This document shows, piece by piece, positions 1 to 11,697 of a stretch of 64,000 nucleotides of DNA (the stretch's first letter is position 1; each line of letters begins with the position of its first letter). This DNA is from Phytophthora sp. 'mugwort' (lineage: Eukaryota > Oomycota > Peronosporomycetes > Peronosporales > Peronosporaceae), in NCBI GenBank assembly GCA_033558025.1, contig JAUCEF010000009.1, positions 2,542,001 to 2,606,000 of the forward strand. Reading direction: 5' to 3'. The position numbers were made by a program, and so were the translations under genes. The notes under the pieces are model-generated. The model was not told where the DNA came from, made no database searches, and worked only from the letters and a program-made list of their open reading frames with translations.

Positions 1-425
1 CGTGTTGCCCATTGCGTCGTGAATCATAAAACTGAACAACTTGTAGGTGGATGAGTTCGTGTCTTGGGTGGCATCAATCAACAGCAGTTCCGGGAAGTGC
101 TCGAACGTTTGCCGCATGTGAGAGCTTTGAATCGAAATGCACTCCACAGCACCCTACGACATAGAAAAAAAGTATAATGTAAAGCAAGTATCTTTCATCG
201 GCGATAAGAAAGGAAGGTGCCTCTACGTTGGCGTACATACGCGAGACGTTCCCGGGCGCGACCGAAATATCTTCTAGAATAGCTCGAATGCGTTCCTCGA
301 TACTGGGAAAGCATACGCGTCCTGCTTGAGCCTAACCACCAAGTTATGGACATCCCTCATCTGCGGCGCCACGGACGTGTACTCCGTAATATACCCCAGT
401 ATGCGCTTTCGACTAGCTCCGGTAC
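1..425 (-). pseudogene. ZSWIM/MULE-type transposase fragment, cut by window edge
   Basis: Reading the minus strand gives a transposase-like segment. An N-terminal stretch around 425-305 (GASRKRILGYITEYTS, then HNLVVRLKQDAYAF) is followed by IEERIRAILEDISVAPGN, and after a 73-bp GT-AG intron (154-226) by FPELLLIDATQDTNSSTYKL and FSFMIHD at the window edge. This matches the RNase H-like catalytic region of the ZSWIM1/3-type transposase-derived family common in oomycetes, with the first catalytic Asp in LLIDAT. The N-terminal and central parts lie in different frames near position 310, so at least one frameshift is present. The C-terminal half lies outside the window. Whether this is a dead transposon or a domesticated gene cannot be told here. 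Confidence 0.6.
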
Positions 426-1089
426 GATCTAGCTACAAGTACATCAAACTTCTTGCAACTGGCCCGTTAACTGCCACATGGTTTTTCTTAGCTTTTCATT
501 GGCCAACGATATTGAAGCAAGTAGGTTATAAATAGCAAAAGCAGCGGTCAGCCACGAGTGTCGCGGTATTTCCTTCGTCGAGGTCGTGAGTACTTTCGGC
601 TGACCGAGTCACAACGTACTTTTACTCGGATGTGAAATGCAAAAGTGTCTTGCTTGTTCTCAACGAAGAATTTCCACGAGTGAGCATGGCCGACACTACC
701 CGTCGACCAGCATTCCTTCCTTCTCACTGACGTCTGTTTCTCCTTTACCTGTTCCATGCATCAGATCGCTGTCTAGCGTCATTTTCCGGGTCCCACGGTG
801 CCACTCCTTAAGCCTGGAACGCCAGACCGTCTTTTCCTTGATCTACTTGACCTTGGCGACGTCGTTCCTAATCACCTGGTCCAGGGCTTGTAGCAGGCAC
901 ATCAGCCGTTCTGCAGGACGCGAACCGGGACACGGGGAAATGCTCACCATTTACAGATTTTCAACACCGCGCTTATTGTAAAGAGCAATGGAGCGCGGAA
1001 AGATAGATCTTAATGGCCAAGTTCGGCAGGCAAAAAATTAAACTACGCAATGTGCTTGGTAAGACAGCGACCAATACCGTATTCCTTCG
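426..1089. other. No gene recognised
   Basis: Only short overlapping reading frames occur. None shows a motif, a convincing start or a splice pattern. This probably is spacer or eroded transposon sequence between the two transposase relics. Confidence 0.5.
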
Positions 1090-1985
1090 AGCGTACGCGC
1101 TCAACGAGTCAAATTGATCAAGCAAGACAATTCTTCGGGGCATACAAAAATATGGAAGTGTTCTTCCAAACTCTGCAAGTGGCAGCTGATATCGATCAAG
1201 AAGCGCTTCACAAAGCGTGCGAACACAAAACTTGCGTTCTGCCCACCAGAAAATCTGTTTGAAAGCTCTGTGAATCTTTTCTATTCTCCAAGCTGTGACA
1301 TTCTGCGGAAGTGTTCATCGGAGGTATTCGTCGAGCTCCCAGGATTCAAAAGTGCCATTGGGAAGGGGGTGAGCAGTGTAAGGGCTCGCTTGTCAACATC
1401 AGTTAAACGTATCGACAATGTCAACGTAGATCTCCGGTAGGCGTTGGGCTATAGAGCAATTGCACGCACAAGAAAGATGATGGAAGCTGTAGAAGCCATG
1501 TATGACAAGCTCCCTCCGGTTTTGAGATCATTCGTGCATTAAAACCCTGGATCTACACCACGCTGTCCGCTGGATAGCCAATGTCGCTTTTTCAGGGCAT
1601 TCTTGGCTGTCGGATCGCTTGTTGCAGGCCAAGCCAACTGGGTGCCATTGTTGGAATGCGATGGTACACACATGAAAAACGCTTACTACGATTGCGTGCG
1701 TGTTCTTCTCGTCAGAAATGATGGAGACAGGGGAAACGTTCCTGCAGCTGTAGCATTATGCATAAGGAAAAATCCAAAACGTTTGAATGGTTTTTCGCAA
1801 ATTGCGCTACCGCTGGCATCAAACTGCATGACCGATCTCTGTTCACAAACAGAGGGAAGCAATTAGATGCCCAACTCCGCTTCCGTCGCCGTGGTATCCA
1901 TCTAGATTTGACGTTCTGACGCTGCACATGTTTTTCAACGTGTGCAGCCACTTCAGGCGGTTATCGCCCGCACAAAACTTCGATC
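1090..1985 (+). pseudogene. MULE transposase relic
   Basis: Pieces of a Mutator-like transposase can be followed through several frames. A cysteine/tryptophan-rich N-terminal part (KIWKCSSKLCKWQLISIKK, about 1138-1210) resembles the DNA-binding region of oomycete MULEs. YRAIARTRKMMEAVEAMYDK lies at about 1450-1510. The catalytic core contains VPLLECDGTHMKNAYYD (1640-1690) and, one frame on, KTFEWFFANCATAGIKLHD then LFTNRGK (1780-1860). The first catalytic Asp is in LECDGT. Stops and at least three frameshifts separate the pieces, so the gene is dead. A short inverted repeat (GCTGCACATG versus CGTGTGCAGC, about 1921-1948) follows. No terminal repeats were recognised. Confidence 0.7.
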
Positions 1986-2957
1986 GTTCTAGAGAACAAA
2001 GTCATTCGGTCAGCACGAGATAAAACTCAATTACAGTATCGTCTTCACGCACCTCTCTTAGCCGTAGTAGTAGCCTAAGTGTTATTGCGAACTAGTCACA
2101 AAGTAGAAAATCACCAGATAAAAAACGTTAGTGTCATTTCAACTGCACGAACTACAGGTTTTTCCTGCTTCCTGCTTACCACGGGTTGATTTACATTCTT
2201 GCTCTTGTCGTTCTTCTCAGGGCCGTACGTCTTGAACTCACGCCATTAAACTTTGCTCGGTCCCCGACCTGTTTCGCACAATACACAATAGGAGACGGAA
2301 TATATTAGATAATATGATACCAGTACAACTGCAATGATCTTCGTGACCTACGCAAAACCATATACGTTCTGCAGTGAACGCGCACTCCTTCCTGGACCCC
2401 AGGTATTCTTCAGCGAAGTAGTCCGAAGGCGATCGCATCGGCTCTCCAAAGCAACCCACAAAGTGAGATCTGCGCGTGAATCGCGATATGTGATTAGCTT
2501 CGATTGTTCTGAGCCGCGTACCAACCGTGTGGCAGTTACGGGCCAGTTACAAAACGTTTGATGTATTTGTAGCCAGTGTTGATAATTATCCCTTTCATGA
2601 CCTCCGTCCCCAGGTTTCAACCAATCAGCGTGCTTCAATATCGTATTATATTTGCTCTGACTGTACTTGATATGCGGTCGGATGATTTGCATGAGTTTAC
2701 GTAGGTTTTGTAATGGTCGCATTTAAGTACAGTCGGATAAGTGATGATATTCATCCATAATACGATAATACGGTAGGTTTATTGTGCCTTTCCCGACTTA
2801 TGGCCAATCTGACCTCAAAAGGTAGGTCCTTCGCAAGTATGTCTAGGATTAAAGGTATGATTTGTCGAGCCGCTGGTACAGAATTAAGTGCACTTTGCCT
2901 TTTTTTCTTTTAATGACTGCTGGGGAAGCAAGTTCTACGGATGAGCTCCGATTTGGA
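1986..2957. other. Intergenic, no convincing gene
   Basis: The longest frame is a 124-codon minus-strand ORF (2348-2722). It has no motif I can defend, though its composition loosely recalls decayed gypsy polymerase sequence. The stretch ends at the hAT target site. Confidence 0.4.
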
Positions 2958-5174
2958 CTAAGGACCAGGGCCTCCAATTATGGCATTGACCATAACATTA
3001 TTGTATAAAATAATTAGTAAATTATTTATTTCACAAGCTTGGACCTTAGCCCTCCATAACTTATTTCAAAGCTCTCATATATATCATAACTTATGTAAGG
3101 TACCTCTTACAGTTCTTTGTCTGACAACCACTCATGTTCTATAACCAACCATTCTCACGCAACCAGACGTCTTCTTTTATAGCTCACTTCCGCTTTCACG
3201 TCCTACTCCTACCACCATTACGACAATGGCCCGAGCCGTCCGCCCAACCTTCACAACGCCCAGATCTCGGGGTTCTTCCTTAGGCCGTGCCGCAACGAGT
3301 ACGATGAGGTGATACCCGAGTACTTTTGCTGTCGGTGCGGCACGGTTCGCAAACAAACCAATCGGAATGGCTCCTCAAATTTGATGCAGCACGCGAGTCG
3401 TGATCATCCTGACTACGTGGATGCCATGCTCGACGCGACGACAGTTGAGACAGGCTTCCCCGTCAACTTTGTCCGCGCTCCTCCCAGAATCTTTACAGTT
3501 GGATGGAGTGGACGATCCAGTGTAATCTGCCTCTTTCGTTCTGCGAGAGTCGAGAAGCTCGACGGTACGTGCTATATTCTATGCTTATTTTAATGTACTT
3601 TTAGAATGAAGATAATATGTGAAATATGCTAAATTTTGATAACTGATATTATATAGCTACTCAAATTTGGACCCGATCTCGCAAGAAACGCTTCGACACG
3701 GTATGGAGAGGGAGGTGCAAGCTTTCGAGCGTCCGATCGCGGAGGAGCTTCCCGCACGACTTGGCATCATGCTGGACGGATAGTCACATGCCTCAGAGCA
3801 CTACGTCGCATGGTTCGCTTGCTTCGAGAAGAACGAATCTCTGACCACCGTGCTGCTGAGCATGGCTCCATTGCTCAACGAGCTGGACGATGCGCTATCG
3901 GCTCAAGCGCACCTTTATTTTCTCGAGTCACTGTTGGCTCGAGATTACGGGGCAAACATTGAGCGTTGCCGCTTTATTGTCAGTGATAATTACTCGGTCA
4001 ACCGTAGACTGGCAACGCTCATGACGGTGCTGCTAGTGGATGCGCCAGCCATCGCGTAAATCGCGCTCTACAACATGACATGGTACAGCATGAAGGTTAC
4101 TTGGCCGCGGTTCAAGCGCAAGCTGAGGACGCTGACTTAATCGGCCAAACTTCGGTACCAAAATTGTATACCGTATGGTAATTTTAATTTTTATTTAACT
4201 AACCTAATTTTTGTGTTTTTTATATGATCAACCTTAAAACGAATTTGCGACCGATTATTAGGCAGGATACTCGCTGGAGCTCGACCTTTAATATGGTCAA
4301 GAAGTATTTGCAGCTGCTGGAATTTCCGGTTGCCGAAGACGATGATATCATGGAAGTGATGCCCGCACAGTCTGCGAACAAACGTTTGCGAGCCTTGTTT
4401 AAGGAGCTGAAGAACATTGAGTCGGTTTCGAAGGCGCTTCAAAGTTATGTCGATTTACTGGATGTTCGTCAGTGGTTCGACGAGATCATTTGCACTAAAC
4501 CACACTTCGCAACTTACCTTGACGACTCTCTATAGTTGCGATTATGTATTTGTATGGCTTATGCTAAAATATTTTTTTTACCAGACCCACGTGCAAACAT
4601 TGTCCACAGTCCCGACTTCGAGTCGGGTTGTGTGCGTGTTCTACGAGGTCGGCAAGACCGTTGACAAGAGATGAGAGGACGGTGCTGCTTCCGTTCGTGA
4701 AGCCGGCTGGGTATGAGAACGAATTGGACGAAGAAGATGGAGCCTCATTCGTCGAGCGTCTCCGCAAGCGTCACCGCCTTCAGCAAAATGCTGTCAGCTA
4801 CGAGCAGCTAAAAACGATTCCGCCGACGTCCAATGTGGTCGAACGCTTCTTCAGCTTTGCCCGCTTTACATTCGGACATCAGCGTCACGGTATGCTGCCA
4901 GCGATGCTGGAAATGATCTTGTTCTTGCCCGAGAATCGCAGCAATTGGAACATCAAGACAGTCGATAGTCTTAGCTAGATTGCATTGGGTCGAGTTGCTG
5001 GTACAAATTTTGCTTATATATATTGTTTTGCCTTCAATGACTCATTTATTTATTTGGTGACTTCAAGCCATGCCATAACTTACTGTCAACCTTGAAGGAG
5101 CTAATCAGATTATTTATGATGCATGCTATCGACTCATAAATACAAATGCCATATTCGGAGGCCCTGCTAAGGAC
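2958..5174 (+). mobile_element. hAT transposon with TIRs and 8-bp target duplication
   Basis: The element body spans 2966-5166 (2201 bp). Its left end reads CAGGGCCTCCAATTATGGC (2966-2984) and its right end GCCATATTCGGAGGCCCTG (5148-5166); these are inverted copies with one or two differences. The CAGGG-type terminus is usual for hAT elements. The same 8 bases, CTAAGGAC, flank it on the left (2958-2965) and right (5167-5174), matching the 8-bp duplication made by hAT transposases. Intact ends and duplication suggest fairly recent insertion, yet the transposase inside carries several lesions. It may have been mobilised in trans or may have decayed in place. Confidence 0.88.
3226..4978 (+). pseudogene. 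hAT transposase, frameshifted
   Basis: The order of a hAT transposase is preserved. A BED-type zinc finger (YFCCRCGTVRKQ, C-x2-C, then LMQHASRDHPDY) lies at about 3320-3420. The RNase H-like core includes LGIMLDG-stop-SHASEHYVAWFACF at about 3763-3830, where the family's Trp codon has become TAG, and RCRFIVSDNYSVNRRLATLM at 3967-4025. The middle part contains IIRQDTRWSSTFNMVKKYLQ (4252-4310). The C-terminal dimerisation block SNVVERFFSFARFTFGHQRH is at 4828-4895. Three AT-rich interruptions (about 3565-3656, 4150-4223 and 4520-4585) look like former introns. The in-frame stop plus frameshifts make it non-functional. The first ATG (3226) is in a shifted frame relative to the finger. Confidence 0.85.
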
Positions 5175-5473
5175 CACCTTTTAGCGAATTTAGGACCGAA
5201 GGGCCAAAATTCATCGGCCATTCGGACGTCCGTAATATCTCCCAGCAGAAATGGTCTATGTGTCAGATGAGGTTAGGGGTAAGTTTAGACATAAGTACCT
5301 AGTCAGTTAGGAGGGCTTTCGTAAGACCCCTCCTCCTACGTAGGACCCTAAACGGAGGGCGGTTTTTGGCAAAAAGGCACAATACCTCATTTGAAAAAAC
5401 GACCAATAGAGACTGTTTGTGGCCATTATGCTATTGAGAGGTGGGTCAATATCGGAGTGTAAAACTTATCGCT

Positions 5474-6148
5474 TACCGACATTTTTCCTGTTATAAGGGC
5501 AACCCCAGATGCATCTGGGGCTAGGTTTATAAAACTGAGGTCACATACTCAAATGCATCGCACTTAAATGCATATTAACTGTCTTGCGTTTTTTATGCGG
5601 GCACACACATTCGCAGGAAAGCCAGGAGAGCCGCTTGTGGACTCGGCGTTGCGACCGCGCCGCAAATGCGCGTGAGGACACGGACGGGATCCGGCACGCG
5701 AGACGTAAGTACTATTTAACTCGGCGCTCTGTGGTCCTTTTATTGGTGTATCTCTCGTACATGGCGTTTACTATATGAATTATCACATGCGGCGTGGTTA
5801 CCGCTCGACAAAGACTGCAGTACTAGGGCATGCGTTTCAGTATAGTATGCCGAGGTGGATGCAAGACCTCGGCGTCATGCAAACTATCCGTTGCGTTTGC
5901 TGTGTAATACTAACGTGTAGCTTACGCGTCCGACCCGGACATCCTTGCCGAAGTCGGCGCATTCGCGATCAATGAAGTCATTGGCTTTTTTATATGTAGT
6001 GTCCTGGCAGCTTTGTTCGCAACTTGCTACCAATCAATTCACCCTTATAACAGGAAATAGTTGCACCATGCACTTAAGATTGATCTGGTTGGCTAACTTA
6101 CTGCGGAACTTATAACAAAGCGGCCGTTACAACAGGAAAATGTCGGTA
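5474..6148. mobile_element. MITE-like element with TA-flanked TIRs
   Basis: The left end reads CCGACATTTTTCCTGTTATA from 5476, and the right end (read in reverse complement from 6146) reads CCGACATTTTCCTGTTGTA. Each is bordered outside by TA (5474-5475 and 6147-6148), the target duplication of Tc1/mariner-type elements. A third, internal copy of the terminal motif occurs at about 6045-6059 (CCCTTATAACAGGAAA). An 18-bp perfect palindrome, CCCCAGATGCATCTGGGG, lies at 5503-5520. The interior holds only two short ORFs (5584-5778, 5775-5975) with no recognisable product, so the element appears non-autonomous. Confidence 0.7.
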
Positions 6149-6491
6149 CTTCCTGGGAATTACGAAATAAACCTTGTTCATTCCGGAACGCTCCGATACT
6201 TCCAGTTCCAGTGTTACTTACTCAAGCAATGCCGTTATGAGCAGTTGAAAGATCGAGCAAGGAGCACGCCGCTGTAAAGCTTCTCAATTCGGGTGTTCCG
6301 GTCTTTTGCGTGTTAGTGTAGCTAAAGTTAGGGTAAATGACATGATTCGTCAATAAAATTGGTGGGACAGTCACATCTTGATTCTTGCTAGCCTTCACAG
6401 TAAATTTTCGCTCATGTTTTTGAACTATGAAAGAAGTTCCGTTTGCCTGGCCAAGACCTTGCAAAAACCAAGTCGTTCAAGACCGCGTTGG
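6149..6491. other. 3' flank of the EGF gene, no gene
   Basis: Nothing recognisable. It lies between the MITE and the stop codon of the minus-strand EGF gene and presumably contains that gene's 3' UTR. Confidence 0.5.
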
Positions 6492-8966
6492 TTAAACAGC
6501 GTTAGCCTGCTGTGCAGCAGACGTGAGATAAAACGGCTCCATGTACCCGCAATCGCCGCGATCGCCCTCGCCACCAAACCCATCGCTACTTGTAAACCCG
6601 TAGGCGCAACGGCACACACCTGTGAGATGGTTACAGATGCCACGATGCGAACACACGACCTCTTCTTTCGTGCCTTGCACGGAACCGCCGACACCACCCA
6701 CACTGAGAGTCAGCGTCAAAGCTCCGTCGAGAATCCATCGCAATGGTGGCAAATTCCCAAAATTTGTCAAAAACTCGATGCGCATCGTGTTGGACCCTGC
6801 AGCATTGCAAGCTGGGGAGCCCGTGACTCCGTTCGTGTCGGTACTGTACGTCACTGCCACCTTTTCGATTGTCGCCAAGGCTTCTAACGCACTTGCTAAC
6901 GACGCAGCAGGCACGTTAAAGGGGAGTTGGGGGGTCGCTGCATCCCGGAACTTGAGCGTAAAGAAGCCCGAGCTGCCCTTGCACACCAGTATTTGCACCT
7001 CATTCTGCTGTCGTAATGTCATCGGGTCGTCTCCAGTCGGACATGACTTCAATGAGCAGTCATGACCTTCCCAGCCTGGACTACACAGACAGCCCTGCAT
7101 CATGTCGTAGTCCCACGTCTCCTTCTTGTTGGGGACAGCCCCGTACGTCCTCGCCATCGTTTCTCCATTCTCTGTCGCTCTCTTCGCCAACTGTTCCATC
7201 GTGTAGCACGTCCCGTGGCCGCTACAATCGTTCGGACAGAGCACTACCAAGAAAAAAACATAATATACATTACGAGTTAAACAAATAGCGTGTAAAAAAA
7301 AAAAAAATTCCACGTACTTCGGTTGCAAGCTGCACCCGTGAAGCCAGCTAAGCAGATACAGTCTCCCTTTGTTCGATCACATTCGCCAGCATTCGAGCAC
7401 TCGACCAACGCGTGGGCCGTGTCAGCAGCATCTTTCGGTCGGTCAAACCAAGCCCGTCCTTTGGGGCAGATCCGTTCGTTGCAATCACCGCCAGTGAAGC
7501 CTTCATTGCAGATGCAATCGTACGTCGGTGGACCACGGCACGTGCCCTGACCGCTACATGCAATCTCACCGGGACAAGCCGTGACAGCACCACTAACATA
7601 TCCGCAGTCTCCACGTTGACCAATGCCTCCATTCCCATTACTCGAGAAGTAGTTGAAGTAACAGGTGCAAACTCCAGTCGTGCGATCGCACAGCCCTCGT
7701 CTTGAACATGGTAAGTTTTCCTTAGTGCCTTGTGTGACTGTGGTGAACGTAAGTGTAGGCACCACGGAAGGTGTCGAGTGCACAAGTGCGGCGGCATTGC
7801 CGTTGATATTGGGCAAGCTACACAAAAAAGAGAAGTTATTAGTCATAATTGTAATATCGGATAAAAATAAGTGCAATAATACGTACTCTCCGAAATCTTG
7901 CGTGAACTCGATGCTGATGTCATTTCCAATCGTCGTGCACGCCGTGAGTGTGATGCCCCCAAATGTGACAATAGCTGCAGTCACGGAAGGCAAAGCCACA
8001 AATTTGGTCCGCACAGTCTTGGCCGTATCATCCGCAAAAATCGCTTCTGTTGTGTACCCAGCGAATGTGAGCGTGAAACTGCCGGACTAAAAGGTACAAC
8101 ACGATTTTTATCAGTGTCACAAACATGGAGTAAAAAAACATCGCACGTACAGTGGCCTTGCAGTTAATACGCTGCTTTTCATTGCGCTGAATGCCCGTCG
8201 GGTCTTGTAATGTGCCTGTGAGTGGGTCATCGCCAACAGGGCAGATTCCTGTGTGTTTTAAGCAGTGGGAAACACAAGGTTATCATTCAAAGTAATGATT
8301 TTTTGCCCGATAAAGAACGTACTCTCCATGCAGTTTGATCCCGTATACCCTGGATCGCAGACGCAGCCGTAAATCTTGTGAGCGTCCCAGTTGTTCTCGT
8401 AGAGATGAATCGTTCCGCGACCAGGGTCTTTCATCCGCGCATACTTAGCCATCGACTTGCAGCTGCCGTGGCTGTTACACGTACACGTCACTGGGAACAC
8501 ATCACACAAAAGCATCAGCACTGAACCACCTCCAGAGCGAGCATTGACCACGTACTTCGCTCGCAAGCGGCACCAGTAAAGCCAGCGTCGCATGTACAGA
8601 GGCCCGTGTCGACGTCGCACACGCCTCGGTTCGAACACGGAGCTGCATTGTGTCCATTGTCGGTTCCAGCGACCTCATCAGCCCACGCTTCGCCCCACGG
8701 GCAACTTGCTGTTCAGGAGCAACACAAGCAGCGTTAGTATAAAGATGAAGCGCATACCAAACAGAACTTCACGTACCAATTGAGCAGTCTGGACCCGACC
8801 AACCGTTCGGACATGTGCACAAGCCCTGCGCTAGACAGAGGCCACGACTGGAGCAGTAGTTCGGGCACGTGTAGCCATGTGCGACTTGTAGCAGGCTTGA
8901 CCACAACAGCCACGAGACTGTGATCATGTAGAGCGACCGAGATCTGCTGACACAGGGAAGCTTCAT
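6492..8966 (-). CDS. Secreted EGF-like repeat protein, seven exons
   Basis: Exons on the minus strand: 8966-8777, 8708-8556, 8490-8323, 8248-8151, 8086-7887, 7817-7318 and 7243-6492. The 2061 nt give 686 aa plus a TAA stop. All six donors read GTACGT and all acceptors are CAG or TAG. The joints restore reading frame and repeat pattern. The ATG at 8966 opens a hydrophobic signal peptide (ITVSWLLWSSLLQVAHG), followed at once by Cys-rich EGF-like modules (CPNYCSSRGLC, CTCPNGWSGPDC, CDAGFTGAAC, CVCDPGYTGSNC, CICNEGFTGGDC, CRCAYGFTSSDG). Two beta-rich segments of about 100 residues are interspersed, each starting after a CPxGDDP block and containing FTL(T/K)F. No transmembrane anchor is evident after the signal peptide, so it is probably extracellular or wall-associated. 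The ligand is unknown. It lies 120 bp downstream of the tRNA synthetase on the same strand. Confidence 0.85.
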
Positions 8967-9086
8967 TAAGCGACGAGTGGAGAACTCAAGACACTGGAAT
9001 CGGCGGTCACGTAACTCCTGACCAACCAGAGTCGCCGCAGTAAATTTAGTCGATACGGAGCTCAGTTGACAGTTTGTCTAGAGTAT

Positions 9087-10513
9087 CTAAGATCTAGTCA
9101 GGCCCATGACGTCCTTTACGTCCTTCATAGTGATTGCAGCCAGTTCGGAAGCCTGCGCTGTACCAGTCGCCAGCACCTCGTCGATGTATTCGTGGTCCGC
9201 CTCGTACTGCTTGATACGCTCGCCGATGGGGCAGATCCTGTCGATGCCACCCAAAACGACAATAAATGTTAGCATCATCAAGCATTTCGTCAATACAACC
9301 CGCATCTCAACGCTTACTTCGCAATAACGGCGTCCGCTACACTGTCCTTGAAGGCACCAGTACCGTAGTCCGCGTACTGCGCCTCAAGCTGCGCGACGTT
9401 CTGACCGGTAACAGCACTGGCGATGTCAAGCAGGTTGGAGACGCCTGGTCGTTCATCACGGTCATAGTAGATACCGCTAACTGCGTCTGTGGTGGCCTTG
9501 CGCACCTTCTTGCGGATGTCATCGGCCGTGTCTGTGAGCTCTATGCGGCTGAGCGCCGACTTGTCGCTCTTGCTCATCTTCTTAGTCGGGTCGCGTAGAC
9601 TCATGATGCGTGCGAGAGACTTCCTCTGCGCGCCAGTGAGCGTCGTGCTAGTGTCCTCGTCGACCATCGGAAACGGCTTAAGCAGCACTTCCTTCCCTTC
9701 TGGCCGGTTGGACCCGAAGCGGTCGTTGAACGTGGTAGCGATCATGCGTGTAAGCTCCAAATGCTGCTGCTGGTCTTCGCCCACGGGCACGTGGGTCGCG
9801 CGGTACAGCAGAATATCCGCCGCCATGAGCACTGGGTATGCGAGTAAGCCCAGCGCGCTCTCGCTCTTGGCCTTCTGCTTGAACTGCGTCATGCGCTGCA
9901 GCCAGCCAAGCGGCGTGATGCAGCTCAGCAGCCACGCGAGCTCGGCGTGCGCAGCCACGTCGGACTGACGGAACAAAATGTTGCGCGACGGGTCCAGCCC
10001 AGCGCCCAGCAGTGCCGCCACCATGGAGTGCACCTGGTCGGGCATGCGCTGTGCGTCGAAGGGCACAGTCAACGCGTGCAGGTCCACGACTGAGTACAGT
10101 CGGGTAGGGGGTGCGTCGCTGGAATAAGATGAGGTTGAAGTTGGTGACGTCGCCGCATCATTTTCTGAAGATACATCCTCCTTTAGCGATGACGACCGTG
10201 ATGACGTCGCTGACGGCTCTTGCAGCGCCACCCACTTGGCGATGGCGCCGCAATAGTTGCCCAGGTGGGGTGTGCCTGTGGGCTGGATACCGGAGAACAC
10301 GCGCAGTTCGTCGCTCGTGGAGGTAGACGAGGCGAATCGACGACAGGCGGAAGGAGTAACGGCAGTGCGTGTACGGGGCGTGCGACGTGGTAGGCGAGCC
10401 GCCAGCGTGCGAGGCGAGCGCCAGAGTTGCGACGACATAGTTGTGGTGAGCAAATGCGTTGAATGCCATTGGCGGGACTGTCGTAGCGAATGCAATGACG
10501 AAAGACAGGGCAT
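9087..10513 (-). CDS. WARS2: Tryptophanyl-tRNA synthetase, organellar (bacterial) type
   Basis: This class I synthetase charges tRNA-Trp. Two exons (10513-9318 and 9237-9087) are joined across an 80-bp intron with a GTAAGC donor and CAG acceptor. The 1347 nt encode 448 aa. The HIGH-type signature appears as TPHLGNY near residue 84, preceded by FSGIQPTG, and the second signature is KKMSKSDKSA. The conserved GEDQQQHLELTR block and C-terminal helix bundle (ICPIGERIKQYEADHEYIDE) are present. The first 70 residues are rich in Arg and Ser and lack acids, as in a mitochondrial targeting sequence. An internal ATG at 10438 (MSSQLWRSPRTLAARL) would also begin such a presequence. A Ser/Thr/Asp-rich insert follows the HIGH motif. 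Bacterial-type sequence plus presequence argue for mitochondrial use. The EGF gene starts 120 bp beyond its stop. Confidence 0.92.
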
Positions 10514-10889
10514 TGAATAAAAATAATTTTAGTATAAAAATGCACGAAATGTTAAACAGATACATCCACAACAGGATACGTGGGGCATGGGTTATAAGGT
10601 TTGAGGGTTTTCAGCTGTCAACGTACGTTTGTCAAGCGCCACCTCCAACTTTACGACTCCGTAAAAATAGAGCCGCAAAAAACTACCTGCACTTGAGATA
10701 CGAAAAAAAAAATAGACCGTTAGCTAGGCGGGGACGTACTACCTCCGTGAGGAAGTTACTGCACGTTTCCAATCAAATACAACTCGCATAGAAGCGATCA
10801 ATTTTGAATTTTAAATTTCCCGCCTTCAGACACATCCCGCCTCCCTCCGTTCCCTCCCTCACTTTGCAAGATAACCAGTTGTGCCTAAG
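10514..10889. other. Upstream region of the synthetase gene
   Basis: No gene is seen. The part next to 10513 should hold the synthetase promoter and 5' UTR. The far side borders the mariner relic. Confidence 0.4.
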
Positions 10890-11507
10890 ATGGAAGCCAC
10901 CGACGAAGAGCGCCAGACTGTGTGGGAGGACCTGCTCCTTCGAAGTACTAATGGCGTGCTCAAGCGCGGGACATCATCTAAAATGCGGCCTACTTTCACC
11001 TAAGCCGCTTCACTGTAGGACGCATCTGGAAACGAGGGGTCAGCTCGATGAGCCCCCGAGCCCCAGATGTTAAGTCTCGCAAGAGCGCCCGGGGAAGGAA
11101 GAAGCTGTTTAGTTGCAGCAGGAAAATGCGCGGTCATGTTCTTGCAAACGATCCCGTAGTGCTGGCTTCAGGATGCAGTGATGGCTGGACGATCAAACTC
11201 GCGAATCAACCAGCGCAAAGCCCTGACCTGAATTGCCTCGATCTCTGCTTCTTTTCTTTCCCAGTATCTAGCCATTTCAGTCATTCACAAGGCCGCACAA
11301 GACTGAGGATTTGATCGAGGAAGTACAACGTGCTTTTTTGACGAAACGACAGCCATGGTACCGGGCAAGACGTTCCTGACCATTCAGATGGGCATGCTGC
11401 AGATCATGGCGTCCAGCGGTCGCAATGACTTTAAGCCCGGTCGCCTGCCCAAGGACAGCCTGATTCGTGCTGACAAGCTCCCAGTATCGCTGCCGTACAA
11501 TTTTTAG
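10890..11507 (+). pseudogene. Mariner/Tc1-like transposase, internally deleted
   Basis: The ATG at 10890 opens MEATDEERQTVWEDLLLRST, then NGVLKRGTSSKM, the start of the helix-turn-helix region of oomycete mariner-like transposases. A stop and frameshifts follow. From about 11140 the C-terminal part of the same family appears: NDPVVLASGCSDGWTIKLAN, then QPAQSPDLNCLDLCFF with the third catalytic acid in SPDLN(P)LD, and near the end KTFLTIQMGMLQIM and DSLIRADKLPVSLPYNF before a TAG at 11505. The central catalytic region carrying the first two Asp residues is missing. It is a deletion derivative. Terminal repeats were not identified. Confidence 0.75.
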
Positions 11508-11697
11508 ACGCTATCCACATTCACTTTGACATCGCCACGCTATCGGCTTTGCAAACTACCCCTCCGCTGCCTTCTACAATACACAATGGTGTTGCGCCGC
11601 CCAATCCAATGCTCCCGTCTTGCCGATCTCCGAGCTTGATCCACTTCTTTATTAGGGAAGAGCGTACCTCTGCATATCACTTCAGCTTTACTTAATC

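Noticed and set aside
2348..2722. 124-codon minus-strand ORF that vaguely recalls a gypsy polymerase region
   Set aside because: No catalytic motif (DTG/DSG, YxDD, RNase H acids) is visible and the resemblance is only compositional.
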